Positions 1 to 10,654 of a stretch of DNA of 64,000 nt are shown piece after piece. Within the stretch, counting starts at the first letter, position 1. The number at the start of each line of letters is the position of its first letter. The stretch lies in contig OU696581.1 of NCBI GenBank assembly GCA_916048095.2, positions 6,769,766-6,833,765 of the forward strand, in the 5' to 3' direction. The notes beneath the pieces were generated by a model, which did not search any database, had not been told where the DNA came from, and worked only from the letters and a program-made list of their open reading frames with translations. The position numbers and the translations under genes were made by a program. This DNA is from Sacculina carcini. Lineage: Eukaryota > Arthropoda > Thecostraca > Sacculinidae.

Positions 1-41
1 GTGTGTGTGTCTTGTACGTGTGTGTGTGTGTGTGCTTGCAG
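1..41 (+). other. Intron end with splice acceptor
   Basis: TG-rich tract ending in a pyrimidine-rich stretch and TTGCAG at 36-41, directly before sequence that is clearly protease-coding. The frame is open through the tract but codes only Cys/Val there, so I read it as intron. The exon begins in the third position of a codon. Confidence 0.75.
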
Positions 42-324
42 CGGCTATCACATTTACGAGAGCATGATGTGTGCCGGAGGGGCGGAGCGTGACGCTTGTC
101 AGGGGGACAGCGGAGGCCCACTGGTGTGCGCGCGAGACCCCAGCTCTGACGTCAAGTCTCCCTGGACAGCTGGACGCCAGCTGCAGCTGGCGGGAGCTGT
201 CAGCTGGGGCGTTGGCTGCGCCACGCCGGGACTGCCGGGGGTGTATGCAGACGTGGCTGCGATGCGGACCTGGATTGAGTCGGTGATAGGCAGCGAGTCT
301 CCCGCGACACCGACTCAACAATGA
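42..324 (+). CDS. Trypsin-like serine protease, last exon (partial gene)
   Basis: C-terminal part of a chymotrypsin-fold (S1) protease that cuts peptide bonds, normally secreted. The exon carries the catalytic-serine block [11 protein letters not shown] (Ser195 codon 109-111). Asp189 at 91-93 predicts cleavage after Lys/Arg. It then has SWGVGCA and PGLPGVY, which line the S1 pocket, and a C-terminal helix ending TWIESVIG, with TGA at 322-324. His57 and Asp102 must lie in exons left of the window. About 94 codons are present. A short Ser/Thr/Pro tail follows the catalytic domain. Specificity follows family knowledge; the physiological role (digestive or clip-type) cannot be told from one exon. 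Confidence 0.93.
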
Positions 325-1762
325 CTCATTCCACAACCCGATAGTGTCTCACTAGTTACCAAAATCGTACGACACATTCACCGGCTCAAGAATGACATAT
401 CCAACGATCCAAGAGCGACTTGTCCTCCTACTCAATATCAATTCATTCACCGATTCGATAGTCACTCATATAGCCTTCAGTGAGACTTCCTTCGTGACTC
501 AATTATCACCAACCTGATTATGACTCGCTGACCGTGTCACCAGTAACAAATGATTGCATCCAGTCAGGTTGATTCGTGTGTTGAGTTTATGTTGAGATTT
601 GAACTGACTCAACCATGATTGATTCACTGCTGGGTATTCTATCAAGTGACATAATCGACGGGATTTTGTGCCATGATACATTTACAAAACACATGCCAAC
701 TGAATCCAAGGTCGGCTCTATCTACCTGAGTATCAATATCCATCTACCTACCAGTTCTTTCTGAAGTGTGCCCTTTTGATCTGAGGTTATTAGCATCTGC
801 TACAAGTCATAACACTACTTACATAATTACTCACTGAATTAAAGAAATGGCTGAATCATTAATTCCATAGAAATAGTAAACAATCACGTACTGGCTGGTC
901 GCAACACTAGACTGCCCATGTGTGATTCCTGATTCACTTATTCACACCTTATCACAGCCAAGCCACGAGTATTCAAGAGCGATCATGTCCGACAACCATA
1001 CTGGTGGAATTAGGAATATATTTATCTAAAATACTGTATAAAACATGAAAATGCATGGTGAAAGAGATGAATAGCAGCACTTCTAAAGCTTCAAATATAT
1101 GTTCCGATTGAAATAAAAACTACAACAAACGCGTAATATTAGGCACATCTGATAAACATGAGTACTGGATTGTTTGCTAGGGTGTTAAACTGTGCATGAA
1201 TAAACGACCTCAAGACTCGACTGTTTGCATCAATGGTGCTTTTCTTCCATTATTGCTTTTCTCTCTCCGCTTGTTAATGATCAAGGTGCATGGAAATATT
1301 AGTAATGCAATTCCCAGCGTTTGCGCCCTCCACGTTTCACCTTGATCATTGATTTTAACAAAATCAATGAGCAAGGTGATAACAGTAAATTTTTGTTTGC
1401 GTCATTTGCAGGAGCCGTTAGTCATAAACTTTTTAGAATTGAAGCCAATAAACAAGCGTTAAAATATAACCCAGATACACATACACAAAATCACAGCACA
1501 TCCACACATGCAATAGTCATTCTGCGTATACTTCCAGAAATTATTTAAAAAAGCGGTTTGTAAAGCCACATTGTGTGTCCATTGTAGAATAAGATTGCAG
1601 AAAGACGCTTGTGTTGATGTGTTGTATATTGGTCGTTTTGTTTTGTAATAATGTCTAATTACTGTAGTATTGTCCAATAGACACACAACAAGCGTAAACA
1701 CAGTGATCATTCATCGTCATATTTGGAAGTGTTCATCGTATCACCCAATGTACAGTGTGTGT
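325..1762. other. 3' flank of the protease gene, no gene seen
   Basis: AT-rich sequence without a convincing coding frame. AATAAA signals at 1112-1117 and 1199-1204 could end the protease transcript. The part 320-660 repeats GACTCA/GACTCG-like words at loose spacing, suggesting an old decayed tandem repeat. Confidence 0.4.
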
Positions 1763-1766
1763 AATG

Positions 1767-2330
1767 TAAGTAAGTAAGTAAGTAAGTAAGTTTATTGGTC
1801 ACTCATACAAGCAGTTCAGTCAATAGTACGTGTACACGAGTACGTATACACGACATAAAAGCACATGTGACAATAGTCCGACAAGCTCACGCTTCTTTTC
1901 GGACTGATACTTAAACACTAAGCAAGACTACTACTATTTGCTAGCTAGCGCCACATTCATACAGGTATTTATATAATCGACAACACTCAAATATAGATCA
2001 CACGCAGGATGAATACATGCATACACGCAGGCTTGTATGCACACCCGCACGCATGTACATTCATACAGACACATTTACATATTTTCATATAAACACACAA
2101 TCACATATACTTGCACATATATATGCATCACGGTACACTGGAGTATTGTTTGGGCAGTCAATGTTTCCTGAACTCTTTTTTTGAATTTGGTAAAGCTTCC
2201 TTCTATAAGAAGTTGTTTTATCTCTGACGGCAGACAGTTGAATATTCTTGGTCCGTCGTATATAATACTGTTCTTGTATATCTGTGTTCTATATGACGGT
2301 GTAGCGCTGATGTTCATATGCTGCCATGTG
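1767..2330 (-). mobile_element. 5'-truncated CR1-like non-LTR retrotransposon tail
   Basis: On the minus strand a short frame (about 2317-2075) contains YDGPRIFNCLPSEIK followed by SFTKFKKRVQETL. This is the usual C-terminus of CR1/Jockey-group reverse transcriptases, where a G-x-x-hydrophobic-W/F-N-x-LP motif precedes a Phe-Lys helix. A 3' UTR of about 280 bp follows and ends CCAATAAA plus a (CTTA)n microsatellite at 1767-1790, the kind of simple-repeat tail such elements carry. Everything upstream of the last 80 codons is missing, as expected of a 5'-truncated copy made by target-primed reverse transcription. Confidence 0.7.
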
Positions 2331-3740
2331 AGAATTTGTACACTCGTTGGAATATGTTTAATTTCGTTTAAATTATATATTATATTCCTTTGTTATTTAC
2401 GCAGCATTATTAAATTCACATGTATATTTGTATTTTCGTCATTGTTTATGTAATTACGGCTTACTACTGACAAATTGTTGACGCCCACTTGGTTGATTGT
2501 ACCCGGAAGTGACCACCGCCCACCTAGTAGTTGACTTGTGCTGTGTCAAGGCAATAAAACACTTGCTCACTGAACGTTGTGGTGTTAACATTGTGCTTCT
2601 GATACAACCGCAACTTCAGTTCTTACAAACAGAAGGATCAAGAGATGGTTTTTAAGACACCTAATTAACAAAGTAATTCCACATATTAATATAGAAGAAG
2701 GATGTTGCTAGCACTCTTGACGTAAAATTACCTAGATATTATGCACGTTCAACAAAAATGCAAGTAAAGAACGCCACACAACATATAATACATAATATAG
2801 TAAACCCTAAATCAAATAAATTATAAACGCACACCGGATTTCCCATTCTTTTCACAATGGTAGGCATATTAATTCTGGTTGTTGTTATTTTCAAGCGATA
2901 TATGCATAAACACAGTTTTTCATCTCCTATACTACCGTCGACTATTCAAATCTCAGCTGCTTCACAGCCAATCCTCGCGTCAAATCCCGTGTGGTTTAGT
3001 ACCACACCGGTACAAAACCAGCTACAGGCAAGAAGTACCCGCCTGTGTGCTTTCGGCCTAAGTGCTTTCGGAATGAAGAGTCAATAAAACAACCGCATGC
3101 TGAATCAACAGGACCGAGGGTCTGATATCGACTAGAACGAAACAGAAATGATCAACGGAGTGTCATCAATAGTGCCCGGAGATAATCACCACAAGGATGC
3201 CAAGACACCACTTTGTCTTCCGACGACTTATGCAAGCCGTCACTGCCAAGGAGTACTCGAGTTGTTACTAGAATAGGAAGACTAGTCACCTTTCAATGCT
3301 ACATGGGAGCCACTCTACAACTTGCCAATAGGTGTGCTTCTACAATATCAGCTGGATATTTCTCAGCCTGAAACCGCCAGCCAGATGATCCAACGCTGGG
3401 GGCCACAAGGACCTCCTGGTCCGCGCAACAACAAAGTGGCCATCCATCAGCACGAGCCGAGACATCGCGAGCGGTTTAACGAGCGCCCCGAATGTCAACT
3501 GAGGTACAGATGGGCCAATGGAAGGGTTAACGCTAAATGTGTAAGGATTCGAGAACATTAGATTGACCTAGTTCATAGCGCTGGAATAGATTCGAGAACA
3601 CATTTTTAGATTTTTTAACACAATAAAAGATATTTCACACAGACAATCTATTATTGATTCATGTTTGAAAAATTGTAGAAATCTCAATCTAGGCGTTTTC
3701 AGCGCTATGAACCCGTTCGTGGCGTAGTTTACCATTGCTA
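2331..3740. other. Non-coding stretch, no gene recognised
   Basis: Short frames at 2857-3087 and 3322-3561 have no recognisable domain. A 115-bp piece at 2476-2590 starts TGTTGA, ends TTAACA and holds GCAATAAAAC, so it could be a small solo LTR, but no target duplication flanks it. Confidence 0.3.
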
Positions 3741-3741
3741 G

Positions 3742-3775
3742 TAGGATAGGTTAGCTTAGGATAGGTTAGGTTAGC
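3742..3775 (+). repeat. Degenerate TTAGG-like repeat
   Basis: TAGGATAGGTTAGC then TTAGGATAGGTTAGG and TTAGC: about six imperfect TTAGG/ATAGG/TTAGC units. TTAGG is the ancestral arthropod telomere repeat. Here it is internal and short, so it may be an interstitial relic or a chance run. Confidence 0.4.
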
Positions 3776-3906
3776 ATTGGTAATAACAATCAAACAGGAA
3801 ACAACAGCCAATCACATTCACATGGTAAGACACAAGTGATCGCGCGGGAACTTCACCTATTTGGTAGAATATAATTCAAATGCTGCCACCTAAAAAATCA
3901 ATGACG

Positions 3907-3984
3907 TCATGGTCATTTGCATGACGTCACCATCATCATCAGTCTGACGTCACATTACAGAGTTTGGGATTATGAATTTTGTAT
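3907..3984 (+). repeat. TGACGTCA-rich direct repeat, left copy
   Basis: About 78 bp nearly identical in the same orientation to 27342-27418. It holds three TGACGTCA palindromes (3902-3909 at its edge, 3922-3929, 3944-3951). It is followed by TATCTAGGTGGCGTTGCC, which recurs inverted at 4084-4101 and twice at 27306-27340. Confidence 0.75.
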
Positions 3985-4083
3985 CTAGGTGGCGTTGCCT
4001 CGACACAAGCGATCGCGCGGGAGCTTCACCTATTTGGTAGAATGTAATTAAAATGCTGCCAACTAAAAAATCAATGGCGTCAT

Positions 4084-4132
4084 GGCAACGCCACCTAGAT
4101 ACAGGCCCTTTCACGAAAGTATGACGTCATCG
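4084..4132 (+). repeat. Left arm of long inverted repeat (candidate TIR)
   Basis: 49 nt starting GGCAACGCCACCTAGATA and continuing CAGGCCCTTTCACGAAAG then ATGACGTCATCG. Its reverse complement matches 27275-27323 at 48 of 49 positions. The spacing is about 23.2 kb. The part beginning CAGGCC looks like a DNA-transposon terminus. The pairing with the P-like transposase at 22985-24390 is inference. Confidence 0.7.
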
Positions 4133-4682
4133 CCACGTTGCAGTGTACTGGCGATTGTTTCAACTGTCAGTCAATGCAGTTGCACGCTACCGAGCCCACG
4201 TGGTTAGTGTTTTCATGTGTTTAGTGTTTTATCGCGTGCTATTCTTGGCGATAATTGACGTGTATAGTGATTTTCACTTCAGTGTGGTTTAGAATGAAGT
4301 GTGAATTTGTCAAATTTCGCGTCAAGTGTGATTTGTGCAGCCACTTTGTGTGCATCACACGGATGATTCTGGACATCATCATCCTGGACATTTTGATGCG
4401 GTCACAGGTTTCGGTTTAGTGGATATATTCAGTAAAATATGTACATCTATTCGTATATATGTAGTTTTTTTTCTTAGTTAAATACGTTACACCAATAAGG
4501 CCATATATTTTCATATGAACATCAAATGTTTGCACAGTTTAGTGTTTGAGTATCGATTTTTCGTCCAGCTAGATTATATTTGGATGCAGTTTTTGTTATG
4601 TTATTACGATCAAACAACCCAATAACACAACTGAATATCTATATATATAAAAGAGATCCTCTGTGTGTGTGTGTGTGTGTGT
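4133..4682. other. Region between inverted repeat and L2-like element
   Basis: No certain gene. A 41-codon frame from ATG 4294 to TAG 4419 has two Cys-x2-Cys/His-like groups, but it is too short to assign. TATATAAAAG at 4644-4653 lies about 30-40 bp before the 5' end of the L2-like element. A (TG)n run occupies about 4661-4682. Confidence 0.35.
4644..4653 (+). promoter_or_regulatory. TATA-like box upstream of the L2-like element
   Basis: TATATAAAAG sits at a TATA-box distance from the start of the 5' UTR. Most non-LTR elements use internal promoters, so this may be coincidental host sequence. Confidence 0.25.
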
Positions 4683-4803
4683 GGAGTTGAGTTGGTGCTG
4701 TCGTGGTGTGCTGACGTGTTTTCGTGTTCAGTGTTCAGTGTTTCCGGTGGTGCGCATACGCCGTGTGTGTGCGTGTTTGTATGCGCGTCTGTCGCTAACT
4801 GCC

Positions 4804-5688
4804 ATGGTTTGTTACAAGTGTGATGGCGGCTCTGCGGATGCCAAATTGGTTAAATGTTGTCTGTGCAGTCGGTGTGCGCATACGAAATGTATTGGCATGG
4901 GCGGACTGAAGACTGAGAACATCGGCCAAGTGAGGTATTTATGTGATCATTGCTTTGATGAGGTGACTTCACTCAAAAGGCTCATTGGTGACATCGCCGA
5001 ATTAAAAACTGGTCTTCAAGTTGTTACTGCAAAGGCAGACGAGATGATGACGGCAGTCAATAAAAAAATAATGAGCTTTGAATTGATCGAAGCTAAGGTG
5101 AACGAAGTCGCTACGGATCCTGTTACTGCTGCTGAAGTGTTCGCTGTAGAGGAGCATGCGTCCACCCCATCGTGGACTCAGGTGGTAAACAGGAAAAAGA
5201 AGAAAACACGGCCAGTGAGATCGAAAAGTGATGATGTGCAGACTGTCACAAACGAGCATAATAAGTCAGCTCACGCCGAAATGACGGGGCAGCAAAATGT
5301 TCGTCAAACAAATGATCGGCAACCGATCAGAAAGAAAAAAACAATGCTGACGGGAATGTCTAAATCGTCTAAGCTGCCAACGGTATCACGTTTATACCAG
5401 GCAAACGTGTTCGTCACTCGTTTTCATGCGAATGTGACGAGTGAAGATGTTGCGTGTCATCTCTCCCAGTGCGTGAACATGCAGGTGAGCGACATAAATG
5501 TTGAGAAGTTGACAACAAAACACTCATCCTACAGTAGTTTCCATGTGACATGCTACTGTACTGATCCATCAATATTCATGACTCCAGACGTTTGGCCGGA
5601 GGGCTGCCTTTTCCGGCGCTGGCGACAAGCCACCCAGCAGAAAGGTCAACAACGACAGGCTGAACAGCCCGTTCAAGCTGACGATTGA
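4804..5688 (+). CDS. ORF1 protein with PHD-type zinc finger
   Basis: 294 codons from ATG 4804; the frame is open further upstream, but only as TG-repeat code. Residues 3-50 carry a C4HC3 pattern (C3, C6, C18, C21, H26, C29, C47, C50), a PHD finger as found in ORF1 of several CR1/L2 lineages. A helical stretch at about 55-105 could be a coiled coil. A basic linker with RKKKKTRP follows. Residues about 205-285 form an RRM-like fold ending TPDVWPEGCLFRRW, which is typical of this ORF1 type. It is expected to bind element RNA and form the ribonucleoprotein with ORF2. No frameshift is seen. Confidence 0.8.
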   Translation: MVCYKCDGGSADAKLVKCCLCSRCAHTKCIGMGGLKTENIGQVRYLCDHCFDEVTSLKRLIGDIAELKTGLQVVTAKADEMMTAVNKKIMSFELIEAKVNEVATDPVTAAEVFAVEEHASTPSWTQVVNRKKKKTRPVRSKSDDVQTVTNEHNKSAHAEMTGQQNVRQTNDRQPIRKKKTMLTGMSKSSKLPTVSRLYQANVFVTRFHANVTSEDVACHLSQCVNMQVSDINVEKLTTKHSSYSSFHVTCYCTDPSIFMTPDVWPEGCLFRRWRQATQQKGQQRQAEQPVQADD

Positions 5689-5736
5689 CTATGTGACGTT
5701 GACCATGGCGTCAGCCTACAAAAACTAGCTGACTCT

Positions 5737-8622
5737 ATGGAAAAACTAAATGGTCAATTTGCATTATGGAATGCACGTTCAATTCGAAACGTGCCTATGG
5801 CAGTATTTGAGATTCTCACCCGAGATATTGATTTTATGTGTATTGTGGAGACTTGGTTATCTGAGCCTGAATTGTCGGCGTTTAATGCAGCTTTACCGTA
5901 TGGTTTTTCTGCTATACATAAGTGTCGTAGCAGCGGCACGGTCGGTGGTGGAATTTCGCTGATTCACAACAGTAAGTTTGTCACGCAGACTGTTGATGCT
6001 CTTAATGAGCCTACGTCGTTTGAATATTTGTGTGTTCGTGTCACCAACACCTATGTCTGTACTCAACCACTTGCCATTCTTATTGTATACAGACCGGGAT
6101 CTGTTTGTGATATGCGCTTTTTTGATGACTTTGGTAGCATCCTTGATCAACTATGTGCTCTTTTTGGTGAAAACTTTGTTATTTGTGGAGACTTTAATTA
6201 CTGGATGGACAATCCTGGTCTAAAGTCTAACACACAGTCGTTTATCGACCTTCTGTCGCTGTATGGCTTGCAGAATCGTGTTATTGGTTCGACACATGAG
6301 TGTGGACATACACTAGACTTGGTCATTACACCCGATTCTATCAACAAAACTGAACTCTGCCATGATATATTTGTCCTTCCCATTGACACTTCATTCTCGG
6401 ATCACGCTGTCATTCTGTTCCAAATTGAAATTAATATTCGTCTGAAACAATTGCGTCAGATTTCATATTTTGATTACTCGCATTTTGATGAGAATGCTAT
6501 GCTTACACTTATTTTCTCTATTTTTGCAGGGGAAAACTACGTAGGTCTACCTATTGAATGTCTTTACTATTTCTTTACTGATTCGCTTATTGCTATCAGG
6601 GACTATTGCATCAAATTTGTAAAAAAGAGTTTCAAATTCGCTAGAGGATCGCCATGGTACAATGGGTCTCTTGCTCAAATGAAGAGGCATTGTCGTCATT
6701 CTGAGCGCAGATTCAGACGCCTACACTCGGCCAATGCGGCAAGTCAGTTCAGTGTTGATCGAAACAAATATGTTAGAGCTTGTGAGATAGCCAAACGAAA
6801 CTACTACAACGGCAAACTTGACGAGTGTTGCAACAATTCGCGTATAACCTGGTCAATTTTGAACCGTCTTCTGGGCAATGAAGATGAATCTCCATTGCCT
6901 ACCGGTAATCCCACATTTTTGGCTCAGGCTTTTGCTGACTTCTTCAAATCGAAGTTGGATCGTATAATGGATGCATTTCACACTACTAACCCGTCTATCT
7001 CTGAATTTACCCGTGGCATTGTCTCTCCTATTGCGTCATTCTCTCAGATTGACGTGTCTTGTTGTATGAAGTTGATGGCAGCATCAAATAAGCATACTTC
7101 CGATCAGGATCCTATTCGTTTTGACAAGATTGGACCTGCGCTAGTCCATCTTTTGCCATTTATCACATACCTGATAAATGCCTGTTTTCTGCATGGAAGG
7201 TTTTTGGGCGGAAAGCATGCTGTAATATCACCGCTCTTGAAAAAATCATCGCTGAGTCGGGAGACACTATGTAATTATCGTCCTGTTTCCATGATACCTT
7301 GGATCTCCAAGCTGATTGAGTCCGCCATACATGAACAACTGTGTGAACATTTGGAAATAAACAATATCATCGGTCCTCATCAATCAGGTTTCCGTGAACA
7401 TCATTCTACTGAAACTGCTTTGTTGTATATGTATAATTTTGCTCTTGAAAAAAAGCTTTGTCACAGCAAAGTTATGCTCGTTCTAATTGACTTTTCCTCA
7501 GCGTTTGACACTGTCAGCCATGACATCTTGTTGAATGACTTGCGGCATTGTGGAATCTCTGGATCTGCGCTTTGTCTTCTACAGGATTATCTTATGGACA
7601 GAACACAATCTGTCACAGTGAGTGGCTGTCACAGTGCTCCGTTTCCATTGCATAGCGGGGTGCCACAAGGATCGGTACTTGGCCCGCTCTTGTTCAACGT
7701 CTATGTATCCTCAATCAGTCGAGTTCTTGACGATTTTCAAAATGTTGATTATCAGATATTTGCAGATGATGTGCAGCTGTTCTTCTCCTACGATGATGAA
7801 ACTGAAGCTCGTCAACGTATTACATCTGTCATGAACAACATTGAGACTTGGGCTGAGTCTCGAAAATTGTGTCTAAATCCGGCTAAGACCATTTTCTTAG
7901 TTTTTTCGAATAGCCCGAACATACCTGCAAACTCTTTGTCACTCGGTGTTGATTTATCACTGTCTGCAAAAAATTTGGGTATTGTATTTGATAGCCAACT
8001 GTCATTCTCAAACCAAGTTGATGCTCTTATTAAATCTTGCAGTTATCACATTCGTCGTATTTATGCCATCAGAAGATATCTTTCCACTACCTCAACCAGG
8101 GCAATTGTTGAAAGCGTTGTAATGTCGCGAATTTACTATTGCTGTTCGCTTTATTTGAATTTACCACATAGACAACTTCGCAGAATTCAGCGTATTATAA
8201 ACAAAGCGTGCAGGCTAATATTTCGACTTTCAGTTCGAGCACATATAACTGAGCATCTTATTCGACTATCATGGCTTCCGATAAAAGGTATTATTGAGTT
8301 TAGGGTAGTGTGTCTTGTCTACATGGCAATGTTCTTCAAGTCGCCAGCTTATGTTAACAATTGGCTGGAGCTCAAGTCTACGACTTCACGCAATCTACGT
8401 TCAGATGACAAACAGTTTCTGGCTACACCTAAATACCCTTCTCGAGACACCAGGTATTCCAGATGTTTTCGTTATGAAGCTCCTCGTCTCTTCAATAAGC
8501 TGCCGTTGTATGTGAGAAGTGCTCCCTCATTTTCTGTTTTTAAAAATAGGGCTAAAAAGCATTACCAGTGCATATGTTATGACACGTCACTGCTCGCCAT
8601 TAAACACCCATATGCGCTATGA
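5737..8622 (+). CDS. ORF2: endonuclease-reverse transcriptase
   Basis: 961 codons. Residues about 1-225 are an APE-type endonuclease: WNARSIRN at the start, IVETWL with the metal-binding Glu, ICGDFNYW, a HTLDLVIT motif and a terminal SDHAVILF. A linker region leads to the reverse transcriptase at about 430-730, with IDFSSAFDTVSHD, SGVPQGSVLGPLLFN and the catalytic FADD at residues 675-678. The C-terminus has the APRLFNKLP...FKNRAKKHY block of CR1/L2 elements. There is no RNase H domain, as usual for this group. It nicks DNA and reverse-transcribes its own RNA at the nick. The frame is intact, so the copy may be recent or active. Confidence 0.9.
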   Translation: MEKLNGQFALWNARSIRNVPMAVFEILTRDIDFMCIVETWLSEPELSAFNAALPYGFSAIHKCRSSGTVGGGISLIHNSKFVTQTVDALNEPTSFEYLCVRVTNTYVCTQPLAILIVYRPGSVCDMRFFDDFGSILDQLCALFGENFVICGDFNYWMDNPGLKSNTQSFIDLLSLYGLQNRVIGSTHECGHTLDLVITPDSINKTELCHDIFVLPIDTSFSDHAVILFQIEINIRLKQLRQISYFDYSHFDENAMLTLIFSIFAGENYVGLPIECLYYFFTDSLIAIRDYCIKFVKKSFKFARGSPWYNGSLAQMKRHCRHSERRFRRLHSANAASQFSVDRNKYVRACEIAKRNYYNGKLDECCNNSRITWSILNRLLGNEDESPLPTGNPTFLAQAFADFFKSKLDRIMDAFHTTNPSISEFTRGIVSPIASFSQIDVSCCMKLMAASNKHTSDQDPIRFDKIGPALVHLLPFITYLINACFLHGRFLGGKHAVISPLLKKSSLSRETLCNYRPVSMIPWISKLIESAIHEQLCEHLEINNIIGPHQSGFREHHSTETALLYMYNFALEKKLCHSKVMLVLIDFSSAFDTVSHDILLNDLRHCGISGSALCLLQDYLMDRTQSVTVSGCHSAPFPLHSGVPQGSVLGPLLFNVYVSSISRVLDDFQNVDYQIFADDVQLFFSYDDETEARQRITSVMNNIETWAESRKLCLNPAKTIFLVFSNSPNIPANSLSLGVDLSLSAKNLGIVFDSQLSFSNQVDALIKSCSYHIRRIYAIRRYLSTTSTRAIVESVVMSRIYYCCSLYLNLPHRQLRRIQRIINKACRLIFRLSVRAHITEHLIRLSWLPIKGIIEFRVVCLVYMAMFFKSPAYVNNWLELKSTTSRNLRSDDKQFLATPKYPSRDTRYSRCFRYEAPRLFNKLPLYVRSAPSFSVFKNRAKKHYQCICYDTSLLAIKHPYAL

Positions 8623-8989
8623 TGTGTTTTATTCTAATGTTATTGTATTATTCATGTTATTAGATTTACTTGTTTTCATTGTACATGCACTAATGTTTCA
8701 TTCATTGAGAGTGTGATTGAGGTGCGTTTTGTCCTGTATTGAGCTTCATATGTATATGTGAGTATATGTGTGTATGATTGTATGCGGGTGTGCACTTGTA
8801 TGTATGTGTGCATATGTACATGCATGCATGAGTATGTTCATGTAGGCATATAAATGTGTGTGTGTGTGTGTGTGTGGCGCTTTTGAGAATTTGTGAAACT
8901 ATTGTAAAGGCGCATTATAAATGTTCAATAAATGAAAAATGAAATGTGTGTGTGTGTGTGTGTGTGTCTGTTCAACCCTCCTTGGTCCA

Positions 8990-10654
8990 TTTTCTATCAG
9001 CTATTATTTGGCCACCACTTGGCCTACCTGCTAACAATTCATACCATCACGTTGGAAATTTTCTTGTCTACACTTTAGATTAAATTTTAAATTTCAAAAA
9101 TGAAATTAAAAAAAGTTATAGCGGTGAAAAGACAAAATGAACCCTGAAAAATGCGAAAATTTTAGTCAATTTTCTGAAGACTACTCCTCCTAAACCAACA
9201 ATGGTACAACTATACAAATTATACCACTGTGTAGACAATTTTCTGTTCTACTCAACAAATTATAATTTATACCCAAAAATTAAATATAAAACATGTAAAA
9301 TGGAAAAAAAATCAATCTACATTCAAAATTTTATTTAAACTCCACGCGTCCGATTTTCTATACTTTTTTCTATATTTCTCAAAAACTAATGATCACACAT
9401 CTAAATAAATAATACCATCATGCTGGGAATTTCGTTTGCGACAACACGGTATAATTTTTAATTTTCCAAAGTGTATTAAAAAAAAAGTTACGGCGGTGTG
9501 AAGTGTAAATGACAAAAAGGCAAAAAGGCACAATAAGCACAAGAAACGTGAATATTTTGGTCAATATTCCGCTATCTATTCCTCATAAACCAGCAACGGT
9601 ACAGCTATAAAAATTATACTATTGTGTAGATAATTTTGTGTTCTACAAGAAAAGTTATAATTTATACCCACAAATGATACAAAAAACGTGTAAAATTGGC
9701 AAAATTCTCAAATACATCCAAAATTACACTTGAACACCGGGTGACTAAAATTAATTCATTTTTCTACTATTTCTCAGTAACTATTTGTTACACATAAAAA
9801 TAAATTATACCATCGTTCTAGAAATATTGTTTTCTACAATACGGTATAATTTGTAATTTTCCAAAGTATATCTGAAGGAAGTTACGGCGGTGTAAAGTCA
9901 AAAGGACATATTGCCAATTTGACAGCTATTATGCGCACTTGCGATTACACAGGAATATACTACTGTGTAGATAATTTTGTGTTCTACAAGATAAGCTATA
10001 ATTTATATCCATAAATGAAACAAAAAACGTGTAAAATTGGCAAAATTCTCAAATACATCCTAAATAACACTTGAACACCGGGCGACTAAAATTAATTCAT
10101 TTTTCTACTATTTCTCAGTAACTATTTGTTATATAAAAAAATAAATTATACCATCGTGCTAGAAATCTTGTTTTCTACAATACGGTATAATTTGTAATTT
10201 TCCAAAGTGTATCTGAAGGAAGTTACGTCGGTGTAAAGTCAAAATGTCATGTTGCCAATTTGACAGCTATTATGCGCACTTGCGATTACACATGAATATA
10301 CACTGATTTAATTTCACTGAAGTCCAATCACAATTTACGCACTTGCGATTACACAGGAATATACTAATCTGTAGAGAATTTTGTGTTCTACAAGATAAGC
10401 TACAATTTATACCCACAAATGATACAAAATACGTGTAAAATTGGCAAAATTCTCAAATACATCCAAAATTACACTTGAACACCGGGCGAGTAAAATTAAT
10501 TCTTTTTTCTACTATTTTTCAGTAACTGTTTGCTACACATTAAAATAAATTATACCATCGTGCTAGAAATCTTGTTTTCTACAATACGGTATAATTTTTA
10601 ATTTTCCAAAGTGTATCTGAAGGTACGGCGGTGTAAAGTCAAAAGCACATATTG
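8990..10654. repeat. Satellite array 1 (about 340-410 bp units), left part
   Basis: AT-rich tandem copies, the first strongly diverged. Recurrent blocks: TTTGACAGCTATTATGCGCA, CTTGCGATTACACAGGAATA, GTGTAGATAATTTTGTGTTC, CACTTGAACACCGGGCGACT, ACAATACGGTATAATTTGTA and GTTACGGCGGTGTAAAGTC. Unit starts are near 9914, 10255 and 10648, giving spacings of roughly 341 and 392 bp. Some units hold an extra 60-bp duplicated piece around TTACGCACTTGCGATTACAC. No coding frame. Confidence 0.8.

Larger units (their letters stand above)
4683..8943 (+). mobile_element. Full-length L2/CR1-like non-LTR retrotransposon
   Basis: About 4.26 kb with a 120-bp 5' UTR, ORF1 (4804-5688), a 48-bp gap, ORF2 (5737-8622) and a 320-bp 3' UTR. 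The 3' UTR ends GGCGCATTATAAATGTTCAA then AATGAAAAATGAAATG, the GGCGC...ATAAA type of ending known in L2/CR1 families. Both ORFs are open with catalytic motifs intact. It sits in a (TG)n tract: TG repeats flank it on both sides, so target duplications cannot be read. Confidence 0.85.

Noticed and set aside
2476..2590. Solo LTR
   Set aside because: Ends only imperfectly inverted and no target duplication; mentioned in the gap note but not called.
3322..3561. Frame with GPQGPPGP, collagen-like
   Set aside because: Only two Gly-x-y triplets, no repeat, no neighbouring exon.
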